From an uncultured Draconibacterium sp. (lineage in GTDB: Bacteria > Bacteroidota > Bacteroidia > Bacteroidales > Prolixibacteraceae): DNA of 64,000 bases. The DNA is taken from contig NZ_OY775906.1 in the NCBI RefSeq assembly GCF_963675065.1, positions 1,218,001 to 1,282,000 of the forward strand, read 5' to 3'. This document shows, in pieces, positions 48,530 to 57,527 of this stretch. The position numbers and the translations under genes were made by a program. The notes under the pieces were generated by a model. It ran no database searches. It saw only the letters and a list, made by a program, of their open reading frames with translations, and was not told the origin of the DNA. Numbering within the stretch: position 1 is the first letter of the stretch; every line of letters begins with the position of its first letter.

Positions 48530-48777
48530 AAAATAAAAGATTAAAAATTATCGGATTTTATGTGCTTAGTGCTCTAATGTTATTTGCTTTTTGGCTTTTA
48601 GACAACTCAGAAAAGCTAACAAATTTTTTAGAAAAAACAGATAGAGTTATGACAAATTGGGCGATGGGATTTTATGCAATAATTGGAATTGTAAAACTTG
48701 TACTTATTACAGCTGGACTTGCAATCCCTGTTATTTTGACAATAATGATAATAATAAATAAAAAAAACGGGTTATAA
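48526..48777 (+). CDS. Cassette 3: small membrane protein
   Basis: 83 residues with two membrane helices (about 8-21 and 45-75). The ATG overlaps the stop of the previous gene by four bases, and its own stop (TAA) lies inside the left core of the attC site, so gene end and cassette end coincide. Function unknown. Confidence 0.5.
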   Translation: MKNKRLKIIGFYVLSALMLFAFWLLDNSEKLTNFLEKTDRVMTNWAMGFYAIIGIVKLVLITAGLAIPVILTIMIIINKKNGL

Positions 48778-48907
48778 CACGGTACATATTGCAGGGCGGG
48801 GTTTGGTGGTACGCCAACTGCGGATTCTCGCATCGCAGTTCCGTGTCCTTCGGACAGGAACGCTCTCCGAAATCCGCCCCGACAACATGTACCAACCGTT
48901 AGCCACA
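48769..48907 (+). other. attC-like site 3 (end of cassette 3)
   Basis: Left core GGGTTATAAC (48769-48778) is the reverse complement of the first ten bases of cassette 3 (GTTATAACCC). Right core GTT at 48898. Same folded structure as site 2. Confidence 0.85.
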
Positions 48908-48913
48908 AGCAAA

Positions 48914-49870
48914 ATGAAGACACTACAAACAATAAGTATTTTGATTTTTTTGACTCTAAGTGTTAATTCACAAGAGATTCAAAAAATAAATACGAAAGAC
49001 TTGATTTCAGTATCAAATGAATTCGGACTTGATTCTGCATTGCACTTATCTGGCGGATTTCCTATTTATCGAATCGACAGTATTACTGCCTTGGATTTGT
49101 TAGATAAGATGATAACATATACAAGATATACTCCTTCAGAATATTTCTTTAATAAAATGGCTCATGCTTGGACAAATGAGAAAGTGAAATTCAAAACTCA
49201 AAATTTAGCATTGCTCCAACTAAATGAAATTAAATCAAAAAAACGCAATAAATATAACAGACTCATTATTTTAGATGACAAATTGATTATAAGTATAATT
49301 AAACAGAAAGTTAAAATTGAGCATCAATTGATTTCATGTTATAACTTCTGTGATTCATTATCTAATTGTCAAAAGAAAGAGTTTCCAAATTTCTTTCAAA
49401 GAATACCAAATGCGTTTACAGGTAAAACTCCATTAATAGTCGAAGATTATAACGCAAGTCAAAAGAATTGCTATAAAATCATGAGACTTTTAGGAGAACT
49501 TAAAAGTGATTACTTTGATTCCCAGAAATACCATTACCATAAATCTAAACTTCGACCGTATGAGAGAGATAAAGATATCTTTCGGTTTAAGGAGCATTAT
49601 GGAGAGTATGATTCGATTATGGTAAATCTAAATGTAAATTATAATTCAATTAATGAACTTGATTTCAGCAAAGAACCAGAATTGCAAAAAATCATAAAAG
49701 GATTCGAAGAAGACAAATGTTGGGAATTTATTCTTCAAAACAATAGGAAATGTTTTTTAGAGTTGGGGTGTAGATTTGCACCATTAGCAGGATTTGGTAT
49801 TCAATATAAATTAGAGCTAATTGATAAGAATAAATTATTGATAATAAAAATTGCAGAATGGAGATCTTAA
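48914..49870 (+). CDS. Cassette 4: exported hypothetical protein
   Basis: 318 residues from the ATG at 48914; the frame is open further left but runs through attC site 3, which cannot be coding. A signal peptide of about 19 residues (ending VNSQ) is present. Contains FRIDSI-like and WEFILQNNRKCFLELGC stretches; no domain recognised. It starts 16 bases after the cassette junction. The group II intron begins 6 bases after its stop. Confidence 0.6.
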   Translation: MKTLQTISILIFLTLSVNSQEIQKINTKDLISVSNEFGLDSALHLSGGFPIYRIDSITALDLLDKMITYTRYTPSEYFFNKMAHAWTNEKVKFKTQNLALLQLNEIKSKKRNKYNRLIILDDKLIISIIKQKVKIEHQLISCYNFCDSLSNCQKKEFPNFFQRIPNAFTGKTPLIVEDYNASQKNCYKIMRLLGELKSDYFDSQKYHYHKSKLRPYERDKDIFRFKEHYGEYDSIMVNLNVNYNSINELDFSKEPELQKIIKGFEEDKCWEFILQNNRKCFLELGCRFAPLAGFGIQYKLELIDKNKLLIIKIAEWRS

Positions 49871-49918
49871 TTAAAAGTCGAGTAGGTAAAGGGGAATTTC
49901 ACCCCTAAACCTCTCACA

Positions 49919-49952
49919 GAACCGTACGTGATAGTCTCCCATCATACGGCTC
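49919..49952 (-). ncRNA. Group II intron domain V
   Basis: A 34-base hairpin starting GAGCCGTATG and ending CGTACGGTTC on the minus strand with the bulge and the AGC-type triad region of the group II catalytic domain. It lies 13 bases after the reverse transcriptase stop, as expected for domain IV-encoded proteins. Confidence 0.85.
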
Positions 49953-49965
49953 TTCGAAGTGAACT

Positions 49966-51234
49966 CTACGGATGAAAACCATACGTCCAATGCACAAACA
50001 GGTTCGGATAACATTTATAGATGTTCGTTAACCAGTTCCATGCAAGTTTACGTGGTTTTCGCCTGTACCGACGATACTTGTTTGTTACCCATTTGATGAG
50101 CCTCCGGTTCAAAAGCCGCATAGCCCGTTTTAATCCAGTTACATTAAAATGACCAAAGTAATTTATCCAACCCCGTAAATACGGTGCCAGCATTTCGGCA
50201 ATTTTCTGGATATTAAACTGTACCATGCGATGAATCTTCAACTCCCTTAATCGTTCCCCTACCCGCTTGATAGCTTTCCTGCTCATACTTGGCGTAAATA
50301 CCAACTGAAGATGCCCCCATTTGCCCCGTGTACGCCTCGTTTTAAAGGTAAACCCTAAAAAATCAAACGTGCGGCACTTCACTTCAAAGGGTGGGTGCTT
50401 CTTCTGGTTGCGCTTGCAGTAAACAATCTTCGTTTTCTCTTTGTGGGCTTCCAGCTTACATTGCTTTAATCTTCGTTTCAGGTTCTCCAATAAACGGAGT
50501 GCCTCTTTGAAGTTCTGGCAATGGATTATCACGTCATCGGCATAGCGTTCGAACGGATTTTCAGGATAATATTTATCCATCCATTTATCGAACACAATAT
50601 CCATAAAAATATTTGCCAACAACGGGCTGATTACCCCGCCTTGTGGTGTCCCTTTCTGAGTATTCTTCTGAATACTACCTTCGGGCAACTGCACATCGGC
50701 TTTCAGAAAACGTTCAACATACAGCAAAATATGTTTCTCCTGCGTATGATGACGTACTGCTTTCATAAGCAGCTCATGGTCGATATTATCGAAGAATCCC
50801 TTGATGTCCAAATCGATGACCCAGTCGTACTTCATGCAATTCTCTTTGCATTGTTGAACAGCTTGCCTGGCACTCCGTCTCGGACGGTAGCCAAAGCTGT
50901 TCCTATGAAACGTAGGTTCAACTATAGGTTCAAGTTCTTCCCGTATTACCATTTGAGCTACTCGGTCGCATACCGTGGGTATCCCCAACAGGCGGTCTGT
51001 GCCGTCCAGCTTGGGAATGGGTACTTGTTTAACGGGTTGCGGATAATAGCTGCCAGACGAAAGACGGTTCCATACAGGGTACAAATACTTCCGGGCATTG
51101 GATTCAACCATTTCAATGGTTACTCCGTCAACACCGGCACTCCCCCCGTTGGATTTTACTTTCTTAAAGGCTGCCCATACCGCTTCTTTCTCTATCGGTT
51201 GAGTCCTTGATTGTAATAAACTAATCATCCTCAA
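49966..51234 (-). CDS. ltrA: Group II intron reverse transcriptase/maturase
   Basis: 422 residues. The RT domain (about 30-290) has the RT motifs including GTPQGGVISPLLANI and the active site YADD (231-234); a maturase domain (about 320-400, LRGWINYFG) follows. No HNH endonuclease domain is seen at the C-terminus, so integration probably uses exposed or folded DNA. It is encoded in domain IV of the intron. It is not a retron or diversity-generating RT, as the flanking intron domains show. Confidence 0.92.
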   Translation of the reverse strand: MRMISLLQSRTQPIEKEAVWAAFKKVKSNGGSAGVDGVTIEMVESNARKYLYPVWNRLSSGSYYPQPVKQVPIPKLDGTDRLLGIPTVCDRVAQMVIREELEPIVEPTFHRNSFGYRPRRSARQAVQQCKENCMKYDWVIDLDIKGFFDNIDHELLMKAVRHHTQEKHILLYVERFLKADVQLPEGSIQKNTQKGTPQGGVISPLLANIFMDIVFDKWMDKYYPENPFERYADDVIIHCQNFKEALRLLENLKRRLKQCKLEAHKEKTKIVYCKRNQKKHPPFEVKCRTFDFLGFTFKTRRTRGKWGHLQLVFTPSMSRKAIKRVGERLRELKIHRMVQFNIQKIAEMLAPYLRGWINYFGHFNVTGLKRAMRLLNRRLIKWVTNKYRRYRRKPRKLAWNWLTNIYKCYPNLFVHWTYGFHP

Positions 51235-51834
51235 AATAATTTTAAGTTGTAAGATTTATTCAATCTAACTCCGTTGCCCCCTTCGCTAAAGCTATGTTTC
51301 CATAACCGTTTCGTGGATGCGTAGTCCGCTACTACGGGGCAATCCGCCACTATTTTAAAGTATCGGTACTCTGCTGACTTACCAAAATAGGCTTTTCGTC
51401 ATTCTCCCTTGACAGCTTTAAAATAGCTTCTCCTGTTCCGTAGATTAGCCCGGGTTTGAGTCATGCCCTCTTTATCCCGTGTGCCACCTGACCAAAACTT
51501 AGGTGTTCGTCAGATTCTGTCTCTCGGGGCAGCTGTCCCCTCGATTTTGACACAACATACGTTATTATCGAGACCTCAATAAGGGTTCATTTGCATTCAT
51601 CTCTACAAACCCACACCTGATACCGTTCAGAATTACTTCTTTTCGATACCGTTTCCCAAACGCTCAATACCATTCCGTGAAAGAACAGCACCTTTGGGTG
51701 GTTTGACCAATCCGCCTAATCGGCTTAGCCGAAGCCCATAGTATGTAAAACATAATATTTCTTCATCTAATCTACAGTTATGTAACTCAATTATTTATAA
51801 ATTGCATCCTTGAGTTACGCAGGACACACTGCCA

Positions 51835-51970
51835 GTGGCTAACATTTTGTTTATTGCATTGTGGCTCAGTCGGTTTGCCAACTTCAGTTATTCGTAATAC
51901 ATTTAGTGGTACGCGGACAGGAAAGCTCTCGCAATCCACAACGACAACAAACAATTTTCCGTTATGGGCA
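51835..51970 (+). other. attC-like site 4 (end of cassette 4)
   Basis: Left core GTGGCTAAC (51835-51843) is the reverse complement of the first nine bases of cassette 4 (GTTAGCCAC), 1.9 kb apart because of the intron. Right core GTT at 51961. The arms are weaker than in sites 2 and 3 (TTGT..GCATTGTGG with CCACAACG..ACAA). Confidence 0.75.
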
Positions 51971-51998
51971 AGTTTGAAAAAAAGACAAATTACAAATA

Positions 51999-54296
51999 AT
52001 GAATTATCAAGTTAATTATATTGAAATAGTTAGCGGAGCATGTATTCCACTCATAATTGCGTTGACTGCAATTGCTTTTCCGTTGCTGTTACAAACAGTC
52101 AGTAGAATTGATGATAAATATTCATCTACTAATCTGGTTAAAGTGTTTTATAAGGACAAAATTTGCAAATCATACTTGCTTTCTCTAGTGGTATCTATTA
52201 TTGCAATTCCAATATGGTTTTTTGCTCCTCCTCGAATCTGGGATTTTGGCATGTTTAACAAGTTAATTGAAAACTCATCCTTTATTATAATTGCATTAAG
52301 TACAATTTTTCTCGTTCTAAACTTATTTTCTTTAGTTTATCTCATATACAAATTTTATAGTCCTAGTAAATTATTGGATTATTTAATAGAGAAACTTGAA
52401 GAATCAAAAAATGAAAATGAAAAATCCACATATTTTATTTCAATATCCGACCTTTTATATTTTTCGATTCAAAATCCTAATGAAAAAATTGCAAGAAGAC
52501 TTCTGGAATTCTTTAGTCATATATTTATTTCTGAAAGAAAAAACAAAGAAAATAAAGTAATTATATATCCTCCAGAATATTACGATACAATCTTTGAAGC
52601 AAACGAACAGCTTTGCTTAAGGAAAAAGAAGACTATTTCATATTATAATGACAGTACTTTAGTAAACCTTTTTATTGACAGTTACCAAAAAACTATTTTG
52701 AGTGAGGAAACATACAAAGCTCTCTGGATATGCCTAAGACAAGCGTTAAATTATGGTAGAGAAGATATTATTGTAGCTCATTGGGAAAATGCACATCAGC
52801 ATTTGAGCATGTTCATGCCAAAAATTCAAATTGAATGGAATGAAAAATTTGAAATAATTAATCAGGATGCAATAGATAGAAGAGAATTGGAGAGAGAAAG
52901 ATTTCTTGAATTTCATTATGCACTTGGTGGGCTAATAATGTACTTAGGCAAAATGAGCTTGCTAAAAAGAATTATGGCTCATACAAATCAGACACCGCCC
53001 AAATATGTGCTGGTCCCAGACACAATGATTGAAGTACTAAACAAGTACATGAGCATCGAAGAACCTATTCACAATCCCTTTCTATTTGAAAGTAGATATA
53101 GTTTCCCAGACATTTCTGGAATAAATAAAGGTGGAATTATCAGGATGTGGATTCGAAAATATTGTGCACTACTATTTTTAAGGCAATATACTTTACATGA
53201 TTATTACTATGGAAAAACAGCCCTTGATTTGCCTAATGTTCCTAATTCATTACGTGAATTAAATAGTTGGAAAGATAAACTTGAAAGTCTAAAACGGTTT
53301 ATCGAAGAATTACTTGAAGAAAAAGAATTATTAAATGACGTTGGATTGGGGTATCTAACAAATAATTGGTTTGATGAAAATGAAAAACAAAAGCCTTCAG
53401 AACTAATCGATACTTTAATAAAGAATACTAAAGAAAAATATGAAAGTACTAAGCAGGAACAGCCTGTATCAAAAACAAAAGAAGCTGAATTCAAAGAACA
53501 CACTAAAGAAATTGTTTTAAAGGCGATTGATACCTATTCTGAGATTGAAAATGCAGAAAAAATTGAATCTAATTTTAAGCCATTTCATATTAATGGGGTA
53601 TATCAGTTAATGGAAAAAGCAGGATTTGCAGATGACCAAGATGTGTCTTATCTCAATTCAGATACATTCGTTGCCGAAAGTGTTGCTTCCAATTTTCATT
53701 TCAAAATAACTAGTACTTTTTCCTTCTTCATAACTAAAAGGTACGTATTAAACAGAGAAGATATTTTTAAAGCAATTGACAGATTAGGAGTCAATCTTCA
53801 AGAATACTGTATCATATCATTTGGCGTTTATCTTCCGTTTTTAATTGAAAATCTGAAAGTTCCCTATTTATCTAAAAAAGGTGAATCTTTTTATTTTCGT
53901 GATAATAGGATAATTAGTCTTGATACTTATGTAAATGATACTGTTAGATATTCCATAGTAGTGGTAAGGAAAACCGACTTACCCAAATTGAACTTTAACA
54001 AAATAACGGAAGAGGAATTTAAGAAATACAGTTTAGAAGAATTAGATGAAAGAACTCATCTTTCTGCATCAATTATCGATTTAAATAGTAGAAAAGATTT
54101 AAGAGATGAAATTTCTCAAAAGACAGATGACGATTTAACTAAAAATGTGCTGGCTTGCATTTCAATTGGAATTGAAGCTCGTTGGAAATTATCAAGTAAA
54201 TGTTATCAGTTTAAGCCATTCGATCAGTTTAACAATAGAGGTGTTCCTGATAAATTAGAAGATATAAATCCAATAAATGAAAAAACCAGCCCATAA
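51999..54296 (+). CDS. Cassette 5: large protein with N-terminal membrane helices, hypothetical
   Basis: 765 residues. Three membrane helices lie in the first 115 residues (about 10-28, 56-76, 90-114); the rest is a large, mostly helical soluble part. No family recognised. Its stop codon lies within the left core of attC 5, so the gene fills the cassette. The same gene starts again at 63243 with no visible change. Membrane anchoring with a long cytoplasmic part fits several kinds of defence effector, but there is no motif to support that. Confidence 0.65.
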   Translation: MNYQVNYIEIVSGACIPLIIALTAIAFPLLLQTVSRIDDKYSSTNLVKVFYKDKICKSYLLSLVVSIIAIPIWFFAPPRIWDFGMFNKLIENSSFIIIALSTIFLVLNLFSLVYLIYKFYSPSKLLDYLIEKLEESKNENEKSTYFISISDLLYFSIQNPNEKIARRLLEFFSHIFISERKNKENKVIIYPPEYYDTIFEANEQLCLRKKKTISYYNDSTLVNLFIDSYQKTILSEETYKALWICLRQALNYGREDIIVAHWENAHQHLSMFMPKIQIEWNEKFEIINQDAIDRRELERERFLEFHYALGGLIMYLGKMSLLKRIMAHTNQTPPKYVLVPDTMIEVLNKYMSIEEPIHNPFLFESRYSFPDISGINKGGIIRMWIRKYCALLFLRQYTLHDYYYGKTALDLPNVPNSLRELNSWKDKLESLKRFIEELLEEKELLNDVGLGYLTNNWFDENEKQKPSELIDTLIKNTKEKYESTKQEQPVSKTKEAEFKEHTKEIVLKAIDTYSEIENAEKIESNFKPFHINGVYQLMEKAGFADDQDVSYLNSDTFVAESVASNFHFKITSTFSFFITKRYVLNREDIFKAIDRLGVNLQEYCIISFGVYLPFLIENLKVPYLSKKGESFYFRDNRIISLDTYVNDTVRYSIVVVRKTDLPKLNFNKITEEEFKKYSLEELDERTHLSASIIDLNSRKDLRDEISQKTDDDLTKNVLACISIGIEARWKLSSKCYQFKPFDQFNNRGVPDKLEDINPINEKTSP

Positions 54297-54425
54297 CAAA
54301 TTGTATATGTCAGGCGGGGGTTTTAGCGGTCTGACAAGTCAGACCTTGCGCCCACTTTACTGCGGGTCTGACACTCCCGATTGCATCGGGATCGCCCGAC
54401 CACATACAAGTGACCGTTGTGTGGC
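54289..54425 (+). other. attC-like site 5 (end of cassette 5)
   Basis: Left core GCCCATAAC (54289-54297) is the reverse complement of the first nine bases of cassette 5 (GTTATGGGC). Right core GTT at 54416. Two inner hairpins: GGTCTGAC-AA-GTCAGACC and CCCGAT-TGC-ATCGGG; outer arms TTGTATATG with CACATACAA. Confidence 0.85.
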
Positions 54426-54460
54426 ATAAAAATCGGCGATACTGCAAAAAAATACAAACT

Positions 54461-55714
54461 ATGGAAGAATATCCGACTTGGCTTAAAGTAATGCAAAATG
54501 GAACTATTGGGGAGGCACGAGCAAAAGCATTTCTTCTTGATAGATTTTGGATACTTGAAAGGTCTGTTGATATTGACGGAGCTGATTTTATTATTCAAAG
54601 GAGAATAACTAAGAATAATATTTTAGACAGAAATCCTCCAAGATTTGGTGTTGTTCAGGTTAAATTTTATGATTCTGAAAAAACGACACATTATATACCA
54701 GAGGAGTACGTCTTAGATGATAAAAAAGAACCGAGAGACGAATTTTTTCTTCTTGGTTTTAGCGGAGGAGAAGACAACTCAAAGATGTTTTTTTTAACAG
54801 CAAAAATGATAAAAGAAAATTTTGCTCTTTCTGAAATTAAGGGCGCTAATAAGTTTAGGTTATATGGCAAGAATATAATCCTTGATAATAAATTCCTAAT
54901 ACAAAATAAAAAGAACTCGCTTGATAGAATAGAAAATCAACTTATTCATGCTGATTTCGCAAAAAACAGACAATTTCTCTCTTGGAGATTGCCAAGTACG
55001 CAAATTGATACATCGGCAATTTTACCAGACTTTAAGGAACCTTTAGACAACTGGTGGGGCGACATTCCCAAGGAGTTTAAAGGAATTAAAGATTCAGCAT
55101 ATTCAGCAATGATAAAAGTTGAAGAAATATTTTATAAATTAAAATCAATAACAGAAGAAACGAATCCTTTAAAAGCTTTTGAGTTCGCGCAAGATATCGA
55201 GTATGAGTGTAATCGTAATATGCAATTGCAATTACCAGATGATTTGTACAATGAAGAATTTGAAAGGGTATGTCACAACCATCTTGAACAGTTGAACAAA
55301 CTTAGAAATGATGGATTGTTGGATAGCTTTTTAGGAATTAGAAAAAGTATTGCAAAACAAATTATTCCCTTTTTATGGAAAAATCTACCCTTTGACCCAA
55401 ATACAGTTCACTCTATTTTTATTGAATTTAATAGTTCTGATTTCTCAATTATTAACATTTCTCAAAAACTAACGAAAGTAAGTGATTACTGGAATGTTTC
55501 TGAAGAATTAAATCAATTCGGGCATATGGAAATCTCAACAAGTTCATATGATGGGATAAAAGATATATCTGACACAAAATTTGAGTTTTACTGGCTGCCT
55601 GGTAGAATATTTATCGAAGAAAAGTATAAGAATGACTTGAAAGGATTTTATGAACAAACGGATTTTAGATTATACTATACCTGTATGGAAAAGATTTATT
55701 ATTCTAAATATTAA
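54461..55714 (+). CDS. Cassette 6: DUF4365 domain protein
   Basis: 417 residues from the ATG at 54461 (MEEYPTWLKVMQNGT); an ATG at 54410 lies before the crossover point, so it is rejected. The N-terminal 140 residues match DUF4365 (GTIGEARAKAFL, SVDIDGADFII, FGVVQVKFYD), a restriction-nuclease-like domain with an Asp and a QVK pair in the active-site positions. The C-terminal part is helical and unknown. Such proteins are often found in defence islands. Sole gene of the cassette. Confidence 0.68.
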   Translation: MEEYPTWLKVMQNGTIGEARAKAFLLDRFWILERSVDIDGADFIIQRRITKNNILDRNPPRFGVVQVKFYDSEKTTHYIPEEYVLDDKKEPRDEFFLLGFSGGEDNSKMFFLTAKMIKENFALSEIKGANKFRLYGKNIILDNKFLIQNKKNSLDRIENQLIHADFAKNRQFLSWRLPSTQIDTSAILPDFKEPLDNWWGDIPKEFKGIKDSAYSAMIKVEEIFYKLKSITEETNPLKAFEFAQDIEYECNRNMQLQLPDDLYNEEFERVCHNHLEQLNKLRNDGLLDSFLGIRKSIAKQIIPFLWKNLPFDPNTVHSIFIEFNSSDFSIINISQKLTKVSDYWNVSEELNQFGHMEISTSSYDGIKDISDTKFEFYWLPGRIFIEEKYKNDLKGFYEQTDFRLYYTCMEKIYYSKY

Positions 55715-55722
55715 AAAAATAC

Positions 55723-55924
55723 GCCACACAACAATGTATAAAAAACATAAGTGGTTCAGTGGTTTACGAAGCTTTCGAGCATTTAATCAGCTCCGCCAAA
55801 TCTGCGATTTGACGGGTTTGTTTAATATTTTAAATTTGTGTCAAAACGCAAATTTGGCTATGTGCAACTTGACAGGTAAGAGCTTCGAAATCACTTACGT
55901 TTCTTATACTCACCGTTGTGGCGC
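55723..55924 (+). other. attC-like site 6 (end of cassette 6)
   Basis: Left core GCCACACAAC (55723-55732) is the reverse complement of the first ten bases of cassette 6 (GTTGTGTGGC). Right core GTT at 55915. Longest site seen, about 200 bp; AGTGGTTTACGAAGCT pairs with AGCTTCGAAATCACT. Confidence 0.8.
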
Positions 55925-55946
55925 ATTATGACGAACACCCTGCAAA

Positions 55947-56408
55947 ATGGAAACTAAATTAACATACATAGAATTAAAAACGGGATTCTCAGACAATGGA
56001 CCAGCTTGGATAAGCAAAATTGAGACTTCCAAATCTGGGCAAACGATTTATTTCAATGACATGGCATTAAAGAAATTGAAGACGCCTGGTTTAGGAGCAA
56101 ATCATTTTGACATTGAGTCAGGAGAAGAATATTGGATTTCGGGAATTAAGAAAAACGGATTGGATAGACATTGGGCTGGTTCTGGAAAAGTAATGATTGA
56201 CGAGGATATCATAGATGAATATTTGGAATTTCTAAATTGCTCTGAATTGGAAAAATCAAAATATATCGTTGTTTCGATTAACAAAACGTTTGATAAATCC
56301 CGATTTGATAATATTGAGAATCAGGAGAGTGAGATACCTGATTATTCTCATTTGGAATATTTCAAATGGTATTGGGATAATAATCGTAAAAAATTGATTA
56401 AGGAATAA
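55947..56408 (+). CDS. Cassette 7: small conserved hypothetical protein
   Basis: 153 residues. LTYIELKTGFSDNGPAWISKI, SGQTIYFNDMAL and GEEYWISGIKKNGLDRHWAGSGK recall a small protein family that is frequent in Bacteroidota and sometimes mis-named deoxyxylulose phosphate synthase. No enzymatic motif is evident. First gene of cassette 7. Confidence 0.62.
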   Translation: METKLTYIELKTGFSDNGPAWISKIETSKSGQTIYFNDMALKKLKTPGLGANHFDIESGEEYWISGIKKNGLDRHWAGSGKVMIDEDIIDEYLEFLNCSELEKSKYIVVSINKTFDKSRFDNIENQESEIPDYSHLEYFKWYWDNNRKKLIKE

Positions 56409-56419
56409 AATGCTTTTCT

Positions 56420-57208
56420 ATGCTTAAAAAAATACGGAGACGGAAAAAGGCAATTAATAAGGTAAACTTATGTTGTAATAATCCTGATAATACTTTAGTC
56501 GTTCATTACTCTTGTCAAAACCTGAGCGATAATAATGAAGGTTTCAGTCCAAGAATTACTTCAATAGCTGTCAGAACACTTGGTAATACAACACACAGTT
56601 TTTCAATTCATTTAATTGCAGAAATAGAGAAGGTTGAAAGAGATAAGATTGAGGAACAATATGATAAGCTTGAATTTAAAATGCTAGAGTCATTCTTCGG
56701 ATTTGTTGCAAACCATTCAGAATATTATTGGTTCCACTGGAATATGGTAAATATCAATTTTGGATTCCAGACCCTTGAACATAGATATCAGGTTCTTGGA
56801 GGGAATGATATACCTACTATCTCAGACAGTAAAAAAATCAATATTTCAGGCATACTTTGGGCAATTTATGGTGGAAAATTTGAAAACCATCCTAAAATGG
56901 AAAACCTAATGAAAACTAATCAGAATGGTGAATTACATAAACATTTTGTTTCTGGTAAAGATGAACCTGAATTATTTAAAAAAAAGGAATTTGTAAAATT
57001 GCATAACTCAACTTTATGTAAAGTAAATTTCTTTTCTCATGTTATTTGGGATATATATTACAGGAAATTAAAAACTTCAAATAGAAACAGATTGGCATTG
57101 ATTACAGATTATTTATCTCATCCATTTTTGGGGATTTTAGCCATAATTAGTTCAATTATATCCTTATTATTAGGAATAAAAGAAATAATTAGATTATTTG
57201 GACAGTAA
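56420..57208 (+). CDS. Cassette 7: hypothetical protein with C-terminal membrane helix
   Basis: 262 residues. The middle has a conserved-looking FHWNMVNINFGFQTLEHRY stretch, followed by ISGILWAIYGGKFENHPKM; one or two membrane helices at the C-terminus (about 232-255, FLGILAIISSIISLLLGI) anchor it. I recall no named function. It follows the previous gene by 11 bp. Confidence 0.58.
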   Translation: MLKKIRRRKKAINKVNLCCNNPDNTLVVHYSCQNLSDNNEGFSPRITSIAVRTLGNTTHSFSIHLIAEIEKVERDKIEEQYDKLEFKMLESFFGFVANHSEYYWFHWNMVNINFGFQTLEHRYQVLGGNDIPTISDSKKINISGILWAIYGGKFENHPKMENLMKTNQNGELHKHFVSGKDEPELFKKKEFVKLHNSTLCKVNFFSHVIWDIYYRKLKTSNRNRLALITDYLSHPFLGILAIISSIISLLLGIKEIIRLFGQ

Positions 57209-57215
57209 ATAACGA

Positions 57216-57350
57216 CGCCACAACAAAAAATATAGGTCATTTGGCGGATTGTGCTAAATTTGAGCATGTTAACATTTAATAAAATATATAACATTTTGAT
57301 AGGTTGGTATTTCAAAATACCAAACGCCCCATATTCAAAACGTTACCGCC
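57216..57350 (+). other. attC-like site 7 (end of cassette 7)
   Basis: Left core CGCCACAAC (57216-57224) is the reverse complement of the first nine bases of cassette 7 (GTTGTGGCG). Right core GTT at 57342. Inner hairpin GGTATTT-CAA-AATACC; this site is poorer in G+C than the others. Confidence 0.75.
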
Positions 57351-57431
57351 AAGTGTAAAAAGACAGCACAGTAGACAATTTGCGACATAAGGACAGAAAA
57401 AGAAAAACGAAATAATGAACAGCCAACGCAC

Positions 57432-57496
57432 AAAACAGCACATTTGCAAACCGCACAAGCCGACCCGCAAACCAAAGTTTGCAAAAGAGCTGTTTT
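57432..57496. repeat. Long hairpin upstream of the cassette 8 gene, attC-like relic
   Basis: Arms 57432-57451 and 57477-57496 pair over 20 bp with two mismatches. The left flank CGCACAAAACAGCACAT resembles the left end of site 2 (CGCACAACACAGTACAT), but no right GTT core follows. It ends 31 bases before the start codon of the SEC-C gene. Confidence 0.55.
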
Positions 57497-57527
57497 CTTG
57501 CCCACGCTCACAGATTATCTTCACATT

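Larger units (their letters stand above)
49877..51829 (-). mobile_element. Group II intron with reverse transcriptase, inserted antisense in cassette 4
   Basis: Read on the minus strand the element starts GTGTGTCC at 51829, consistent with the GUGYG intron start, and ends CTACTCGAC at 49877. The 595 bases before the reverse transcriptase (51235-51829) would be domains I-III; domain V is the 34-base hairpin at 49919-49952 and domain VI follows. Removing it restores the cassette 4 tail: the stop codon region joins directly to CCAGTGGCTAAC, the left core of attC 4. It lies eight bases outside the folded site and on the opposite strand from the cassette gene. Boundaries are by motif and could be off by a few bases. 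Confidence 0.8.

Noticed and set aside
49966..51234. Retron or diversity-generating reverse transcriptase
   Set aside because: Domain V and an intron-type 5' end flank the gene, and the maturase domain is present; no template repeat or retron RNA is seen.
54323..54598. Open frame on the minus strand around 54.4 kb, and similar frames over the other folded sites (46599-46814, 47409-47594, 48672-48932, 55650-55931)
   Set aside because: These lie across the attC-like repeats; their frames come from the palindromic, GC-rich sequence.
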